A DNA stretch of 32,928 nucleotides from an uncultured Lachnospiraceae bacterium (lineage in GTDB: Bacteria > Bacillota > Clostridia > Lachnospirales > Lachnospiraceae), in assembly GCA_947625775.1 (NCBI GenBank), contig CANQPM010000029.1, forward strand, positions 1-32,928. The letters run 5' to 3'. The translations under genes were made by a program, and so were the position numbers. Below, one piece after another: positions 1 through 8,981 of the stretch (its first letter is position 1; each line of letters starts with the position of its first letter). The notes under the pieces were generated by a model. The model was not told where the DNA came from and ran no database searches. It saw nothing but the letters and a program-made list of their open reading frames with translations.

Positions 1-144
1 GGCATTTAAGCCGACTGGCAATAAGTTGATATAAAGTTATCTCTGAAAAAATATAGTGCTAAATCTTAAAGACGGGATCGCTGGATTGGGATAAAGGAGG
101 GTGATATTTAAGAAAAATATTATTATTTTAGGATAAAATAAGTC
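1..144. other. Upstream stretch with no supported gene
   Basis: AT-rich sequence before the trigger factor promoter. I see no open frame with a credible start and ribosome site. A GGAGGG at about 106-111 precedes only a few codons. A weak A/T-only hairpin (AAAATAA, loop, TTATTTT) lies near 135-156 and could be the tail of an upstream terminator, but it is too A/T-rich to call. Confidence 0.3.
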
Positions 145-173
145 TTTTATTTTTTGATTGGTTATGTTATAAT
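145..173 (+). promoter_or_regulatory. Probable sigma-A promoter of the tig-clp block
   Basis: A perfect TATAAT at 168-173 is preceded by TGT, giving an extended -10 (TGnTATAAT). The -35 position 17 bases upstream is weak (TTTTAT, 145-150), which an extended -10 can compensate for. The predicted leader to the trigger factor start is about 105 bases. No CIRCE or CtsR-type operator was recognised around it. Confidence 0.5.
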
Positions 174-285
174 ATTAAAATGACTGTATAGAGATAGTAT
201 TATGCTGCGTGAGAGGGAAAATACATAAAGAGTATGCGCTGTGTTGTGGCGTTGGTGAGCAGTGTAGTAGGAATGGAGGATAAAG

Positions 286-1572
286 ATGAGTTTACAGGTA
301 GAAAAGTTGGAAGGAAATATGGCGAAGCTTACTATAGAGGTGGCTGAAGATGTTTTTGAGAAAGCGGTGGAGGAGGCTTATCAGAGAAATAAGAATAAGC
401 TCAGCGTGCCTGGTTTCCGTAAGGGGAAGGTTCCCCGCAAGATGCTTGAGCAGATGTATGGCAGGGATATTTTTTATGAGGATGCCGCAAATATTGTGAT
501 TCCGTCGGAGTATGCCAAGGCGGTTGATGAGTGTACGGAGGATATTGTGTCGCAGCCTGAAATTGGCGTGGAGCAGCTTGAGGCGGGAAAGCCTTTTATC
601 TTTACGGCGGAGGTTGCGCTTAAGCCTGAGGTAACTCTTGGAAAATACAAGGGTATAGAGGTTGAGAAGGCGGATTTGGAGGTCAGCGACGAGGAAGTTA
701 ATGAGGCTATAGACAAGGAGAGGGAGCAGAACGCTAGGACTGTATCAGTTGAGGACAGGGCTGTTAAGTCGGGTGACGTGGTGACGCTTGATTTTGAGGG
801 CTTTGTTGACGGCGTGGCGTTTGATGGCGGCAAGGGAGAGAATTATCCGCTTACGATTGGCTCTAATACATTTATTCCTGGCTTTGAGGATCAGCTTATT
901 GGAGCTGAGATTGACAAGGAGACAGAGGTTAATGTTACGTTTCCCGAGGATTATCAGGCAAAGGAGCTTGCGGGCAAGCCTGCTTTATTTAAGTGTACTG
1001 TAAAGGAAATTAAGGAGAAGGAGCTTCCTGAGCTTGATGATGAGTTTGCGAGCGAGGTTTCTGAGTTTGACACGCTTGCCGAGTATAAAGAGGACGTAAA
1101 GAAGAATCTTGCCGAGAGAAAGGCTGAGGACGCTAAGGCTGAGAAAGAGGAAAAGGTTGTTGACGCTATAATTGCCGACGCTAAGATGGATATTCCTGAG
1201 CCTATGATAACTACGCAGCAGCGGCAGATGATGGACGATTTTGCGCGCAGGATTCAGATGCAGGGTATTTCCATAGACCAGTATTTCCAGTTTACGGGGA
1301 CTACAAGGGAAGCTCTGATGGAGCAGATAAAGCCGCAGGCAGAGAAGCGCATAAAGTCAAGGCTTGTGCTTGAAGCGGTAGCAAAGGCTGAAGGCATAGA
1401 GGCAACTGATGATGAATACAATGAAGAATTGAAGAAGATGGCAGAGGATTACAAGATGAAGCTTGACGAGCTTGAGGATATGGTTGGCGAATATGAGAAG
1501 AAGGCAGTCAAGGAGGATATCTGCATAAGAAAGGCTGTAGATCTTGTAGTGGGGCAGGCTGTAGAGAAATAA
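286..1572 (+). CDS. tig: Trigger factor (ribosome-associated chaperone/PPIase)
   Basis: Cytosolic chaperone that docks at the ribosome exit tunnel and shields nascent chains. The 428-residue length fits the family. The N-terminal ribosome-binding signature GFRKGKVP is at residues 43-50. A central FKBP-type prolyl isomerase domain (about 155-245) starts with SGDVVTLDFEGFVDG. The Lys/Glu-rich C-terminal half is the helical substrate-cradling domain. The ATG start follows GGAGG at a normal spacing. It heads the conserved order tig-clpP-clpX-lon-engB, pairing folding with degradation. An extended -10 promoter lies about 110 bases upstream. Nothing is missing or broken. Confidence 0.97.
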   Translation: MSLQVEKLEGNMAKLTIEVAEDVFEKAVEEAYQRNKNKLSVPGFRKGKVPRKMLEQMYGRDIFYEDAANIVIPSEYAKAVDECTEDIVSQPEIGVEQLEAGKPFIFTAEVALKPEVTLGKYKGIEVEKADLEVSDEEVNEAIDKEREQNARTVSVEDRAVKSGDVVTLDFEGFVDGVAFDGGKGENYPLTIGSNTFIPGFEDQLIGAEIDKETEVNVTFPEDYQAKELAGKPALFKCTVKEIKEKELPELDDEFASEVSEFDTLAEYKEDVKKNLAERKAEDAKAEKEEKVVDAIIADAKMDIPEPMITTQQRQMMDDFARRIQMQGISIDQYFQFTGTTREALMEQIKPQAEKRIKSRLVLEAVAKAEGIEATDDEYNEELKKMAEDYKMKLDELEDMVGEYEKKAVKEDICIRKAVDLVVGQAVEK

Positions 1573-1680
1573 CGGCAGATGCGGCGTCTGGCTTGATTTG
1601 TTATGTTTAAAATAAAAGTATAGGTGTATAGATGAAGTAGAAAATGATTAGTTAAGGCAAACGGAAGTGGAGGTTTAATT

Positions 1681-2283
1681 ATGAGTTTAGTACCATATGT
1701 CATTGAACAGACAAGTCGCGGGGAGCGTTCCTATGATATTTATTCAAGGCTTTTAAAGGAGCGCATTATTTTCCTTGGAGAGGAAGTCAACGAGGTGACG
1801 GCTAGTCTGGTAGTAGCGCAGCTGCTGTTTTTGGAGGCTGAGGATCCTGACAAGGATGTGCAGCTTTACATCAACAGCCCTGGCGGTTCTGTCACGGCGG
1901 GAATGGCGATATATGACACTATGCGCTACATAAAATGCGATGTGTCCACCATATGTATAGGCATGGCGGCGAGCATGGGCGCGTTTCTGCTTGCGGGCGG
2001 TACGAAGGGCAAGCGGCTTGCGCTTCCGAATGCTGAGATTATGATACACCAGCCTCTTGGCGGAGCGCAGGGGCAGGCTACGGAGATTCAGATTGCGGCT
2101 AAGCATATCCTGCAGACAAAGGAAAAGCTCAACAGGATGCTTGCGGAAAACTGCGGGCAGCCGTATGACGTGGTTGCGGCTGACACTGAGCGCGACAACT
2201 GGAAGACGGCGCAGGAGGCGTGCGAATATGGCCTGATTGACAGGGTTATCACTGAAAGGTCTGAGCAAAAAGAAGATAAGTAG
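1681..2283 (+). CDS. clpP: ATP-dependent Clp protease proteolytic subunit ClpP
   Basis: Serine peptidase that forms the 14-subunit barrel fed by Clp ATPases in the cytosol. The 200-residue length is typical. The catalytic triad is visible: Ser98 in [11 protein letters not shown], His123 in MIHQPLGG and Asp172 in ERDNW. The glycine-rich substrate-binding strand [10 protein letters not shown] is at 65-74. GGAGG sits just before the ATG. It lies 108 bases after tig and 31 bases before clpX, so ClpP and its unfoldase are very probably co-transcribed. No processed propeptide beyond the usual short N-terminus is evident. Confidence 0.97.
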   Translation: MSLVPYVIEQTSRGERSYDIYSRLLKERIIFLGEEVNEVTASLVVAQLLFLEAEDPDKDVQLYINSPGGSVTAGMAIYDTMRYIKCDVSTICIGMAASMGAFLLAGGTKGKRLALPNAEIMIHQPLGGAQGQATEIQIAAKHILQTKEKLNRMLAENCGQPYDVVAADTERDNWKTAQEACEYGLIDRVITERSEQKEDK

Positions 2284-2314
2284 AATGATTGTAAGTTGAA
2301 TAAAAGGGAGAAGA

Positions 2315-3586
2315 ATGATGGCAGGAAAAAGCACTGATGGAAAGGTAAGATGTTCCTTCTGCAATAAGACGCAGGATCAGGTAAGAAAGCTTATTGCAGG
2401 GCCCGCGGGCGTTTATATTTGTGACGAGTGCGTGGATATTTGTGCTGATATTATTGATGAAGAATATGAAGATGAGCAGGTTGAGGGCGGTATAGACATC
2501 AATCTGCTAAAGCCCGCCGAGATAAAGGATTTCCTCGACGATTATGTTATCGGTCAGGAGGAGGCAAAAAAGGTTTTGTCCGTGGCGGTTTATAATCACT
2601 ATAAGCGCGTTATGGCGGATAAGGATTTAGACGTAGAGCTTCAAAAGAGCAATATTATTATGATAGGTCCTACAGGCTCTGGCAAGACGTATCTTGCGCA
2701 GACGCTTGCAAAGATTATAAATGTGCCGTTTGCGATAGCCGACGCGACTACCCTTACCGAGGCAGGCTATGTAGGCGAAGATGTGGAGAATATTCTGCTG
2801 AAGCTCATACAGGCGGCGGATTATGACATTGAGCGCGCGCAGTATGGCATTATCTATATTGACGAGATTGATAAGATTACAAAGAAAAGCGACAATGTAT
2901 CAATTACCAGGGATGTATCGGGTGAGGGCGTGCAGCAGGCGCTCTTGAAGATTATTGAGGGCACGGTGGCAAGCGTTCCTCCGCAGGGAGGAAGAAAGCA
3001 CCCGCATCAGGAGCTTATACAGATAGACACGACCAATATTCTGTTTATATGCGGCGGCGCATTTGACGGGCTTGACAAGATTGTAGAGGCGCGTCTTGAC
3101 CGCAAGTCAATAGGCTTTAACAAGGACATTTCCGAGAAGACACAGAGGGATATAGGAGCAGTTTTCAAGGAAGTAACGCCGCAGGACTTGACAAAGTATG
3201 GGCTTATTCCTGAGTTTGTGGGCAGAGTTCCTATCAATGTTACGCTTGACGGGCTTGATAAGGAAGCCTTGGTGCGCATACTTAAAGAGCCAAAGAGCGC
3301 GTTAATCAAGCAGTACCAGAAGCTGTTTGAGTTTGACAATGTCAAGCTCAGCTTTGAGCCCGATGCGATAGATGCGATTGCCGAGAAGGCTCTGGAGCGT
3401 AAGACAGGAGCAAGGGGCCTGCGCTCTATTCTGGAAAAAATTATGATGGATGTAATGTTTGAAATTCCCTCCGATGAGACTATCGAGAGCTGCGTAATCA
3501 CAAAAGAAGCAGTGGAGGGAACAAGCCAGCCTTTCGTGGTGCATCGCGAGGCAGTACGCACTGAGCGCGAGAAGAAGGCAAGATAA
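2315..3586 (+). CDS. clpX: ClpX unfoldase, ATPase subunit of ClpXP
   Basis: AAA+ unfoldase that recognises degradation tags and threads substrates into ClpP. The N-terminal C4 zinc-binding domain has Cys13, Cys16, Cys36 and Cys39. Walker A GPTGSGKT is at 118-125, followed by Walker [11 protein letters not shown]. The IGF loop that docks on ClpP is present (KSIGFNKD). Length is 423 residues, normal for the family. Two ATG codons stand in tandem (2315 and 2318); the upstream GGGAG is nearer to ideal spacing for the second, so the protein may start one residue later. A terminator follows directly. Confidence 0.97.
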   Translation: MMAGKSTDGKVRCSFCNKTQDQVRKLIAGPAGVYICDECVDICADIIDEEYEDEQVEGGIDINLLKPAEIKDFLDDYVIGQEEAKKVLSVAVYNHYKRVMADKDLDVELQKSNIIMIGPTGSGKTYLAQTLAKIINVPFAIADATTLTEAGYVGEDVENILLKLIQAADYDIERAQYGIIYIDEIDKITKKSDNVSITRDVSGEGVQQALLKIIEGTVASVPPQGGRKHPHQELIQIDTTNILFICGGAFDGLDKIVEARLDRKSIGFNKDISEKTQRDIGAVFKEVTPQDLTKYGLIPEFVGRVPINVTLDGLDKEALVRILKEPKSALIKQYQKLFEFDNVKLSFEPDAIDAIAEKALERKTGARGLRSILEKIMMDVMFEIPSDETIESCVITKEAVEGTSQPFVVHREAVRTEREKKAR

Positions 3587-3601
3587 TCGGATTTAAGTGT
3601 A

Positions 3602-3630
3602 AACGCTGCCTTTACAGGCGGCGTTTTTTG
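3602..3630 (+). terminator. Rho-independent terminator after clpX
   Basis: Stem AACGCTGCC (3602-3610), loop TTTACA, and GGCGGCGTT (3617-3625) with one G-U pair, running into a T tract to 3629. It ends the clpX transcript and suggests that lon is transcribed partly by read-through or from its own promoter. Confidence 0.85.
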
Positions 3631-3673
3631 AAATAAAAACCAGTAATTGAATAACTTGGGAAGTGAGATTTTA

Positions 3674-6022
3674 ATGAACGAATTTGAATTACCAATGGTG
3701 GCGCTTAGAGGCTTGACAGTGCTTCCGCATATGATTATACATTTTGATTTGAGCCGTGACATATCAAAAAGGGCGGTGGAGAAAGCGCTGGACGCAAATG
3801 AGGAGATCTTCCTTGTTGTGCAGAAAAACCAGGAGGCGGATATGCCTGCGAAGGAAGGTCTTTACAGTATGGGGACTGTCGCCGTAGTGAAGCAGGTGGC
3901 GTCTATTCCCAACAATATTGACCGTGTGATGGTGGAGGGCATTTCCAGGGCAAGGCTTATAGATTTGAAGGACAACGACGGCGAATATTTCAGCGCGGTA
4001 ATAGAGAATGCTGATTTGGCCGAGGATATGCTGGAGCCTGACGAGGAGGAGGCGCTCAAGCGCTCGTTGCAGGAGGTATTCTCTACATATGTGCGTTTTT
4101 ATCCAAAGATTGGCAAAAGCGTCAATAAATATTTCAATGATGAGAGCCGTCTTTCATTTCTGATAAACCAGACACTTATTAACACGCCCTTTTTGTATGA
4201 ACAGAAGCAGCGAATTTTTGAAATTGAGGACATAAAGACACAGTGCGAGGAGCTTATCGCGCTTATTATGAATGAGACGCAGATAGCGGCGATACGCGCG
4301 CAGCTTGCGGTAAAGCTCAAGGATAAGATAGACAAAAACCAGCGGGATTATATCCTGCGTGAGCAACTTGAATATATACGCGATGAGCTTGGCGGCGAGG
4401 ACCAGTACTCTGATGTAGAGCATTTTGAAAAGGCGCTGGAGAAGCTGAAGGCGGACAGCGAGGTAAAGCAGAAGATTAAGAAGGAAATCGCGCGTTTTAA
4501 AACCGTGATGGGGGCAAGCTCGGAGAGTGCGGTAGAGCGCGTTTATATAGAAACGCTTTTGGAGCTGCCGTGGAACAAGGTTTCAAAAGATTTGAACGAT
4601 ATTGACAGGGCAGAGGAGATTTTGGAGCGCGACCATTACGGGCTTGAAAAGGTAAAAGAGCGGATTATCGAATATTTGGCTGTCAGAAGCCTTACAAGCA
4701 AGGGCGAGGCGCCTATACTCTGCCTTGTAGGACCTCCCGGCACAGGCAAGACTTCAATCGCGAAGTCGATTGCGGAGGCGCTCAACAAAAAATATGTGCG
4801 CATATGTCTTGGCGGAGTGAGAGACGAGGCGGAGATACGCGGGCACAGAAAAACATATGTCGGCGCTATGCCTGGGCGCATCGCGGCTGGTCTGCGGCAG
4901 GCAGGCGTGAGCAATCCGCTTATGCTGCTTGACGAGATAGACAAGGTGAGCAGCGACTACAAGGGCGATACCTCCGCGGCGCTTTTGGAGGTGCTTGATC
5001 CCGAGCAGAATTGCCGTTTCAGGGACCATTATGTGGAGATACCGATTGACCTTTCGAGGGTTTTGTTCATAGCCACGGCAAATGATGCCGGCAACATACC
5101 GCGACCGCTGCTTGACCGTATGGACATCATAGAGGTCGGCAGTTATACATCAAATGAGAAGTTTCATATCGCTAAGCGCCATTTGCTTGGAAAGCAGCTG
5201 GAAAAGAACGGCTTGACGCGCGACCAGCTTGTGGTAAGCGACAACGCGATTAAAGGAATTATAGCAAACTATACGAGGGAGGCAGGCGTAAGAAACCTTG
5301 AAAGGCGGCTTGGCGCTGTATGCCGCAAGGCGGCGCTGGAAATACTCAGAAATAATGGCAAGTCAAAAACGACAAAGCCCATAAGGGTGACTGGGCAGAA
5401 TCTTGAAAAATATCTTGGCAAGCCGCGCTACAAGGTGGACATGGCAAACGAGGCAGATGACGTCGGTATTGTCAGGGGTTTGGCGTGGACCAGTGTAGGC
5501 GGCGATACATTGCAGATAGAGGTAAACATTATGCCTGGCAAGGGAGAAATCGAGCTTACGGGGCAGATGGGCGACGTTATGAAGGAGTCGGCAAAGACGG
5601 GAATAAGCTATATACGCTCGATAGCCTCAAATTATGGGATAAAGCCTAAATTTTTCAAGGAAAATGATTTTCATATACATATTCCCGAGGGAGCCGTGCC
5701 AAAAGACGGGCCTTCCGCGGGCATAACGATGGCTACGGCGCTTTTGTCCGCGATTACCAATACGCCCGTAAAGGCAAAGGTTGCGATGACAGGAGAGATT
5801 ACGCTTAGGGGCAGGGTGCTGCCTATAGGCGGCTTGAAGGAAAAGCTGATCGCGGCAAAGACAGCGGGCATTCTCACGGTGCTTGTGCCAAAGGAAAATG
5901 AAAGAGATGTGGCGGAAATTTCAAGTGAGATAAAGTCAGGGCTTGAGATATGCTTTGTCGAGAGCATGGACGAGGTGACAAAGCGGGCATTCAGCCGCGA
6001 GCCGCAGATAAACAAGGGCTGA
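3674..6022 (+). CDS. lon: Lon ATP-dependent protease (LonA type)
   Basis: Cytosolic AAA+ protease that degrades misfolded and regulatory proteins. The order is N-terminal substrate domain (about 1-300), AAA+ module with Walker A GPPGTGKT at 353-360 and Walker B LMLLDEIDKV, then the C-terminal peptidase with the Ser-Lys dyad: Ser681 in PKDGPSAG and Lys724 in GGLKEKL. An in-frame TTG at 3647 would add nine residues, but GGGAAGTGAG is spaced correctly for the ATG at 3674 and the protein then begins MNEFELPMVALRG, as LonA proteins do. That gives 782 residues. engB follows 48 bases downstream, the usual Firmicute neighbour. Confidence 0.96.
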   Translation: MNEFELPMVALRGLTVLPHMIIHFDLSRDISKRAVEKALDANEEIFLVVQKNQEADMPAKEGLYSMGTVAVVKQVASIPNNIDRVMVEGISRARLIDLKDNDGEYFSAVIENADLAEDMLEPDEEEALKRSLQEVFSTYVRFYPKIGKSVNKYFNDESRLSFLINQTLINTPFLYEQKQRIFEIEDIKTQCEELIALIMNETQIAAIRAQLAVKLKDKIDKNQRDYILREQLEYIRDELGGEDQYSDVEHFEKALEKLKADSEVKQKIKKEIARFKTVMGASSESAVERVYIETLLELPWNKVSKDLNDIDRAEEILERDHYGLEKVKERIIEYLAVRSLTSKGEAPILCLVGPPGTGKTSIAKSIAEALNKKYVRICLGGVRDEAEIRGHRKTYVGAMPGRIAAGLRQAGVSNPLMLLDEIDKVSSDYKGDTSAALLEVLDPEQNCRFRDHYVEIPIDLSRVLFIATANDAGNIPRPLLDRMDIIEVGSYTSNEKFHIAKRHLLGKQLEKNGLTRDQLVVSDNAIKGIIANYTREAGVRNLERRLGAVCRKAALEILRNNGKSKTTKPIRVTGQNLEKYLGKPRYKVDMANEADDVGIVRGLAWTSVGGDTLQIEVNIMPGKGEIELTGQMGDVMKESAKTGISYIRSIASNYGIKPKFFKENDFHIHIPEGAVPKDGPSAGITMATALLSAITNTPVKAKVAMTGEITLRGRVLPIGGLKEKLIAAKTAGILTVLVPKENERDVAEISSEIKSGLEICFVESMDEVTKRAFSREPQINKG

Positions 6023-6070
6023 AACCGTGAATATACTCCGTGCAGGGAGAATTTCGGAAACGAGGAAAAT

Positions 6071-6670
6071 ATGGTAATAAAAAATGCAGAGCTTGAAACT
6101 GTTATCGGAATAACGAGCAAAATACCGCAGAACAGCCTTCCCGAGATAGCCTTTGCGGGAAAGAGCAATGTAGGGAAATCATCGCTTATAAACGCTCTTA
6201 TGAACAGAAAATCGCTTGCGCGAACGAGCGCTCAGCCGGGGAAGACGCAGACTATTAATTTTTACAATATAAACAAGGAGCTTTATTTTGTCGATTTGCC
6301 AGGCTATGGCTATGCGAATGCAAACATAGAGGTAAAGGCAAAATGGGGTAAGATGGTTGAAAAATACCTGCGCCAGTCGAAGGTATTAAAGGCGGTGTTT
6401 CTGCTTGTGGATATAAGGCATGAGCCGTCGGCAAACGATAAGCAGATGTATGAGTGGATAAAGGCAAACGGCTATGCCCCTATTGTGATTGCGACAAAGG
6501 CGGACAAAATCAAGAGAAGCCAGCTTCAAAAACAACTTAGCATAGTGCGCACGGGGCTGGGGCTGCCACCAGAAAGTGCGCTTGTCCCGTTTTCAGCGCA
6601 GACAAAGCAGGGGCGTGAGGAAATTTACGGACTGATAGAGGGAGTTATAAATCAGGATGAAAAGCGGTAA
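6071..6670 (+). CDS. engB: Ribosome biogenesis GTPase EngB/YsxC/YihA
   Basis: Essential small GTPase that helps assemble the large ribosomal subunit. GTPase motifs are in order: G1 AGKSNVGKSS at 29-38, a switch segment with PGKTQTINFY, G3 DLPGYG and G4 ATKADK. The 199-residue length matches the family. GAGGAAAAT lies just before the ATG. It follows lon closely and its last codons overlap the start of the next gene by 14 bases, so translation of the two is probably coupled. An alternative name in Bacillus is ysxC. Confidence 0.96.
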   Translation: MVIKNAELETVIGITSKIPQNSLPEIAFAGKSNVGKSSLINALMNRKSLARTSAQPGKTQTINFYNINKELYFVDLPGYGYANANIEVKAKWGKMVEKYLRQSKVLKAVFLLVDIRHEPSANDKQMYEWIKANGYAPIVIATKADKIKRSQLQKQLSIVRTGLGLPPESALVPFSAQTKQGREEIYGLIEGVINQDEKR

Positions 6671-7823
6671 TAATAATATTAAGCTGATAGTAAATCTGCT
6701 GATTTCACTCGCTATACTGCTGCTGGCTATATTTGCGCTGCCAAGGCTTGTAGTGTTTTTTATGCCGTTTATAATAGGCTGGCTGATTTCCTGCATCGCT
6801 AATCCATTGGTGCTGTTTTTGGAGCACAGGATAAGGATTAAGCGTAAAATAGGGACAGTGCTTGTAATCGTCGGAAGTATTGCGGCGGTTATCTGTGTAG
6901 GGTATTTTGTGATACTGGTACTTTTCAGGCAGATTTACGGTTTTATAGCGGATATGCCTGAGATGTGGAGCGAGGTGCTTGAGGATCTGGAGCGCTTTGC
7001 AAATACCGCAAACCAGTATGTCGGGAATGTGTCGCCTAAGCTTACCGAGATGCTTAATAATCTGGGGAATGTTATAGGAGATGCGATAAGTGAAATTCCA
7101 GGCAGCATTGACTTTGGCGGCATGGGCTCGATGGTAGGCAGCATAGCCAACGTGATTATAGCCATTATAATGTGCGTGCTTTCGGCTTATTTTTTCATTG
7201 CCGACAGGGAGTGGTGCAATAAATTTTTTGAGCGCCATATACCGCACACCATCAGGAAAAAGTATGATGTTTTTTATATGAGCATCAGGCAGGCAGTCGG
7301 AGGGTATTTTAAGGCCCAGCTTAGGATTGAGATTTGGATTTATATTCTATTGCTGTTTGGGCTTACTATATTGAAGGTCAGATATTCGTTTATAATAGCT
7401 CTTCTGATTGCCGTTTTGGATTTTCTGCCAGTATTTGGAAGCGGTACGGTGCTTATGCCGTGGGCTGTGGTGTCGCTGCTTGGCGGCAATTATGTGAAGG
7501 CTGCGGGCTTTGTGGTAATATGGGGGATAAGCCAGCTGGTGCGCCAGTTTATACAGCCCAAGATTATGGGTGATTCTATAGGAATGGAGCCGATACCGAC
7601 ATTATTTCTTCTGTTTGTGGGCTACAGGCTTGCGGGAGTGGTAGGCATGCTTGTCGCTGTGCCGATAGGCATTATCATAGTAAATATGAATGAAGCGGGA
7701 TTTTTTGACACGCCGAAGTACAGCTTGAAAATTCTTGTCGCAAATATTAACAAATTCAGGCGGCTTAATGATGAGGACATGCTTGTGCTTGACGAGGAAA
7801 AGGAGAGCGACGGGGAAAAATAA
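6657..7823 (+). CDS. AI-2E/PerM family membrane protein (YtvI-like)
   Basis: Polytopic inner-membrane protein of the AI-2E transporter-like superfamily. The layout is two hydrophobic segments at about 12-50, one at 62-91, a soluble stretch, one at 159-187, then a cluster from about 225 to 345 containing the family-type segment LIAVLDFLPVFGSGTVLMP and QPKIMGDSIGMEPIPTLF. The 388-residue length fits. In spore formers the closest functional name is sporulation integral membrane protein YtvI, but other paralogues exist and the transported substrate is unknown. It overlaps engB by 14 bases and its stop codon abuts the truA start, so it sits inside an operon. The acidic C-terminal tail is unremarkable. 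Confidence 0.85.
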   Translation: MKSGNNNIKLIVNLLISLAILLLAIFALPRLVVFFMPFIIGWLISCIANPLVLFLEHRIRIKRKIGTVLVIVGSIAAVICVGYFVILVLFRQIYGFIADMPEMWSEVLEDLERFANTANQYVGNVSPKLTEMLNNLGNVIGDAISEIPGSIDFGGMGSMVGSIANVIIAIIMCVLSAYFFIADREWCNKFFERHIPHTIRKKYDVFYMSIRQAVGGYFKAQLRIEIWIYILLLFGLTILKVRYSFIIALLIAVLDFLPVFGSGTVLMPWAVVSLLGGNYVKAAGFVVIWGISQLVRQFIQPKIMGDSIGMEPIPTLFLLFVGYRLAGVVGMLVAVPIGIIIVNMNEAGFFDTPKYSLKILVANINKFRRLNDEDMLVLDEEKESDGEK

Positions 7824-8564
7824 ATGCGCAATTTTAAGATAATCATTCAGTATGAAGGGACACGCTATCAGGGCTGGCAGAGGCAGGACAGCACTGAAAA
7901 CACAATACAGGGAAGGCTAGAGAGGCTGCTTGGCAAAATGACGGGAAAAAGCTTTGTGCAGGTTGACGGTTCGGGGCGCACGGACTCAGGCGTGCATGCG
8001 CTCGGTCAGACGGCTAATTTTAAGCTTGACACGGATATGTCCGCGCAAGAGATTATGGATTACATTAACCGTTATCTGCCAGAGGACATAGGAGTCATAT
8101 CTATAGAGGAGGTCGGCGAGCGTTTTCACAGCAGGCTTAACGCCAAAGGCAAAACTTATGTGTACCGCATCTGGAATTCAGCGCTTCCGTGCGTGTTTGA
8201 GCGAAGGTATGTATATGAGCTTGCCGAGCCGCTCGATGTGGAAAAGATGAAGGCGGCAGCGCGTCGCTTAGTCGGGAGGCATGATTTTAAGGCGTTTACG
8301 TCGGCGAAGAAAAGTAAAAAGTCTACAGTGAGGACGATTGAAGCCATTGATATAGAAAAGCGAGGGCAGGAGGTAGTGATTACATATAGTGGTGACGGTT
8401 TTTTATATCATATGGCGCGGATTATTACGGGTACGCTTATTGAGGTAGGTTTAGGCAGGAGAAGGGCGGAGGATATTGAAGGGCTTCTTGAAAACGGCAC
8501 GCGTGAGGACGCGGGTGCGCTTGCGCCTGCTAAGGGGCTTTGTCTTGTAGAGGTGAGGTATTGA
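7824..8564 (+). CDS. truA: tRNA pseudouridine(38-40) synthase TruA
   Basis: Isomerises uridines 38-40 in the anticodon arm of tRNAs. The catalytic aspartate is Asp54 in GSGRTDSGVHALGQ, and the N-terminus KIIIQYEGTRYQGWQRQ and the C-terminal FLYHMARIITGTL are family hallmarks. The 246-residue length is typical. The ATG follows the preceding stop codon with no gap; the ribosome site is the weaker GACGGGG at the end of that gene. This is the last gene of the first plus-strand block. Confidence 0.96.
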   Translation: MRNFKIIIQYEGTRYQGWQRQDSTENTIQGRLERLLGKMTGKSFVQVDGSGRTDSGVHALGQTANFKLDTDMSAQEIMDYINRYLPEDIGVISIEEVGERFHSRLNAKGKTYVYRIWNSALPCVFERRYVYELAEPLDVEKMKAAARRLVGRHDFKAFTSAKKSKKSTVRTIEAIDIEKRGQEVVITYSGDGFLYHMARIITGTLIEVGLGRRRAEDIEGLLENGTREDAGALAPAKGLCLVEVRY

Positions 8565-8767
8565 ACAGAAAAAGGTTTATAATGCTGTCATTGATTATGG
8601 CGTTGACATATTTACGCGTGTAAGCAGGCATATTATTTAGTATGCTGATTAAGGAAATTGATTGGCATCAGGCATCATTGATGATTGTAGGGATGGGTTA
8701 ATGCCAAAAAAGAATATTTTTGCTGCTAAATGTAAAAAACAACACAACTGTACACTTAAAAAATATT
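8565..8767. other. Gene-free stretch between truA and the next terminator
   Basis: About 200 bases of AT-rich sequence. The only reading frame with any ribosome-site-like sequence runs 8701-8769 (23 codons including stop, Lys-rich, two Cys), which I do not call as a gene. A TTGACA at 8603-8608 and a TATTAT at 8631-8636 are 22 bases apart, too far for a standard promoter. The stretch is either a long truA 3' end or a small transcript ending at the terminator at 8768-8800. Together with the pdxS leader it makes the only gene-free stretch over 300 bases here. Confidence 0.4.
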
Positions 8768-8800
8768 AAAACTGACACTTTAAACAGTGTCAGTTTTCTT
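8768..8800 (+). terminator. Rho-independent terminator upstream of pdxS
   Basis: Perfect 12-bp stem AAAACTGACACT (8768-8779) with AGTGTCAGTTTT (8786-8797) around a six-base loop, followed by CTT. The flanking A and T runs make it usable in both directions. It lies about 200 bases past truA, so it ends a long 3' extension or a separate small RNA. Confidence 0.8.
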
Positions 8801-8888
8801 ATATTATAAAACACGATAAGAAAATGCGCATTATCTTTCAATCAGTAACCTGATGTTTATTGATGTTTATATTACAGACTTATATTGC

Positions 8889-8962
8889 AGACAAAGCCGA
8901 AGCCGTCAAAGCAAAAAACAGACGAAATCAAATTCGCAAAGCAATACCGCGCGGCTTTGTCT
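8889..8962 (+). promoter_or_regulatory. Long-range inverted repeat in the pdxS leader
   Basis: AGACAAAGCCG at 8889-8899 is perfectly complementary to CGGCTTTGTCT at 8952-8962, enclosing 52 bases. The 3' arm ends eight bases before the AGGA/GGAGG ribosome site of pdxS. It looks like the closing helix of a structured leader. It does not match a riboswitch class that I can name. Confidence 0.4.
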
Positions 8963-8981
8963 TCAAACGGAGGAACAACAC

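Noticed and set aside
1753-2364. 203-codon minus-strand frame opposite clpP
   Set aside because: It lies fully antisense to a certain gene, has no ribosome site, and its translation is rich in Arg/His/Leu with no recognisable motif.
3007-3762. 251-codon minus-strand frame opposite clpX/lon
   Set aside because: Antisense shadow of two conserved genes and of the terminator between them; Ser/Ile/Leu-rich translation typical of reversed coding DNA.
8701-8769. 23-codon frame with Lys-rich product
   Set aside because: Poor ribosome site spacing, composition close to the surrounding A-rich sequence, and no homology that I can recall.
8853-8981. N-terminal extension of PdxS
   Set aside because: The extra 43 residues are Ser/Gln/Lys-rich translated leader containing an inverted repeat; a strong ribosome site and the conserved N-terminus mark 8982.
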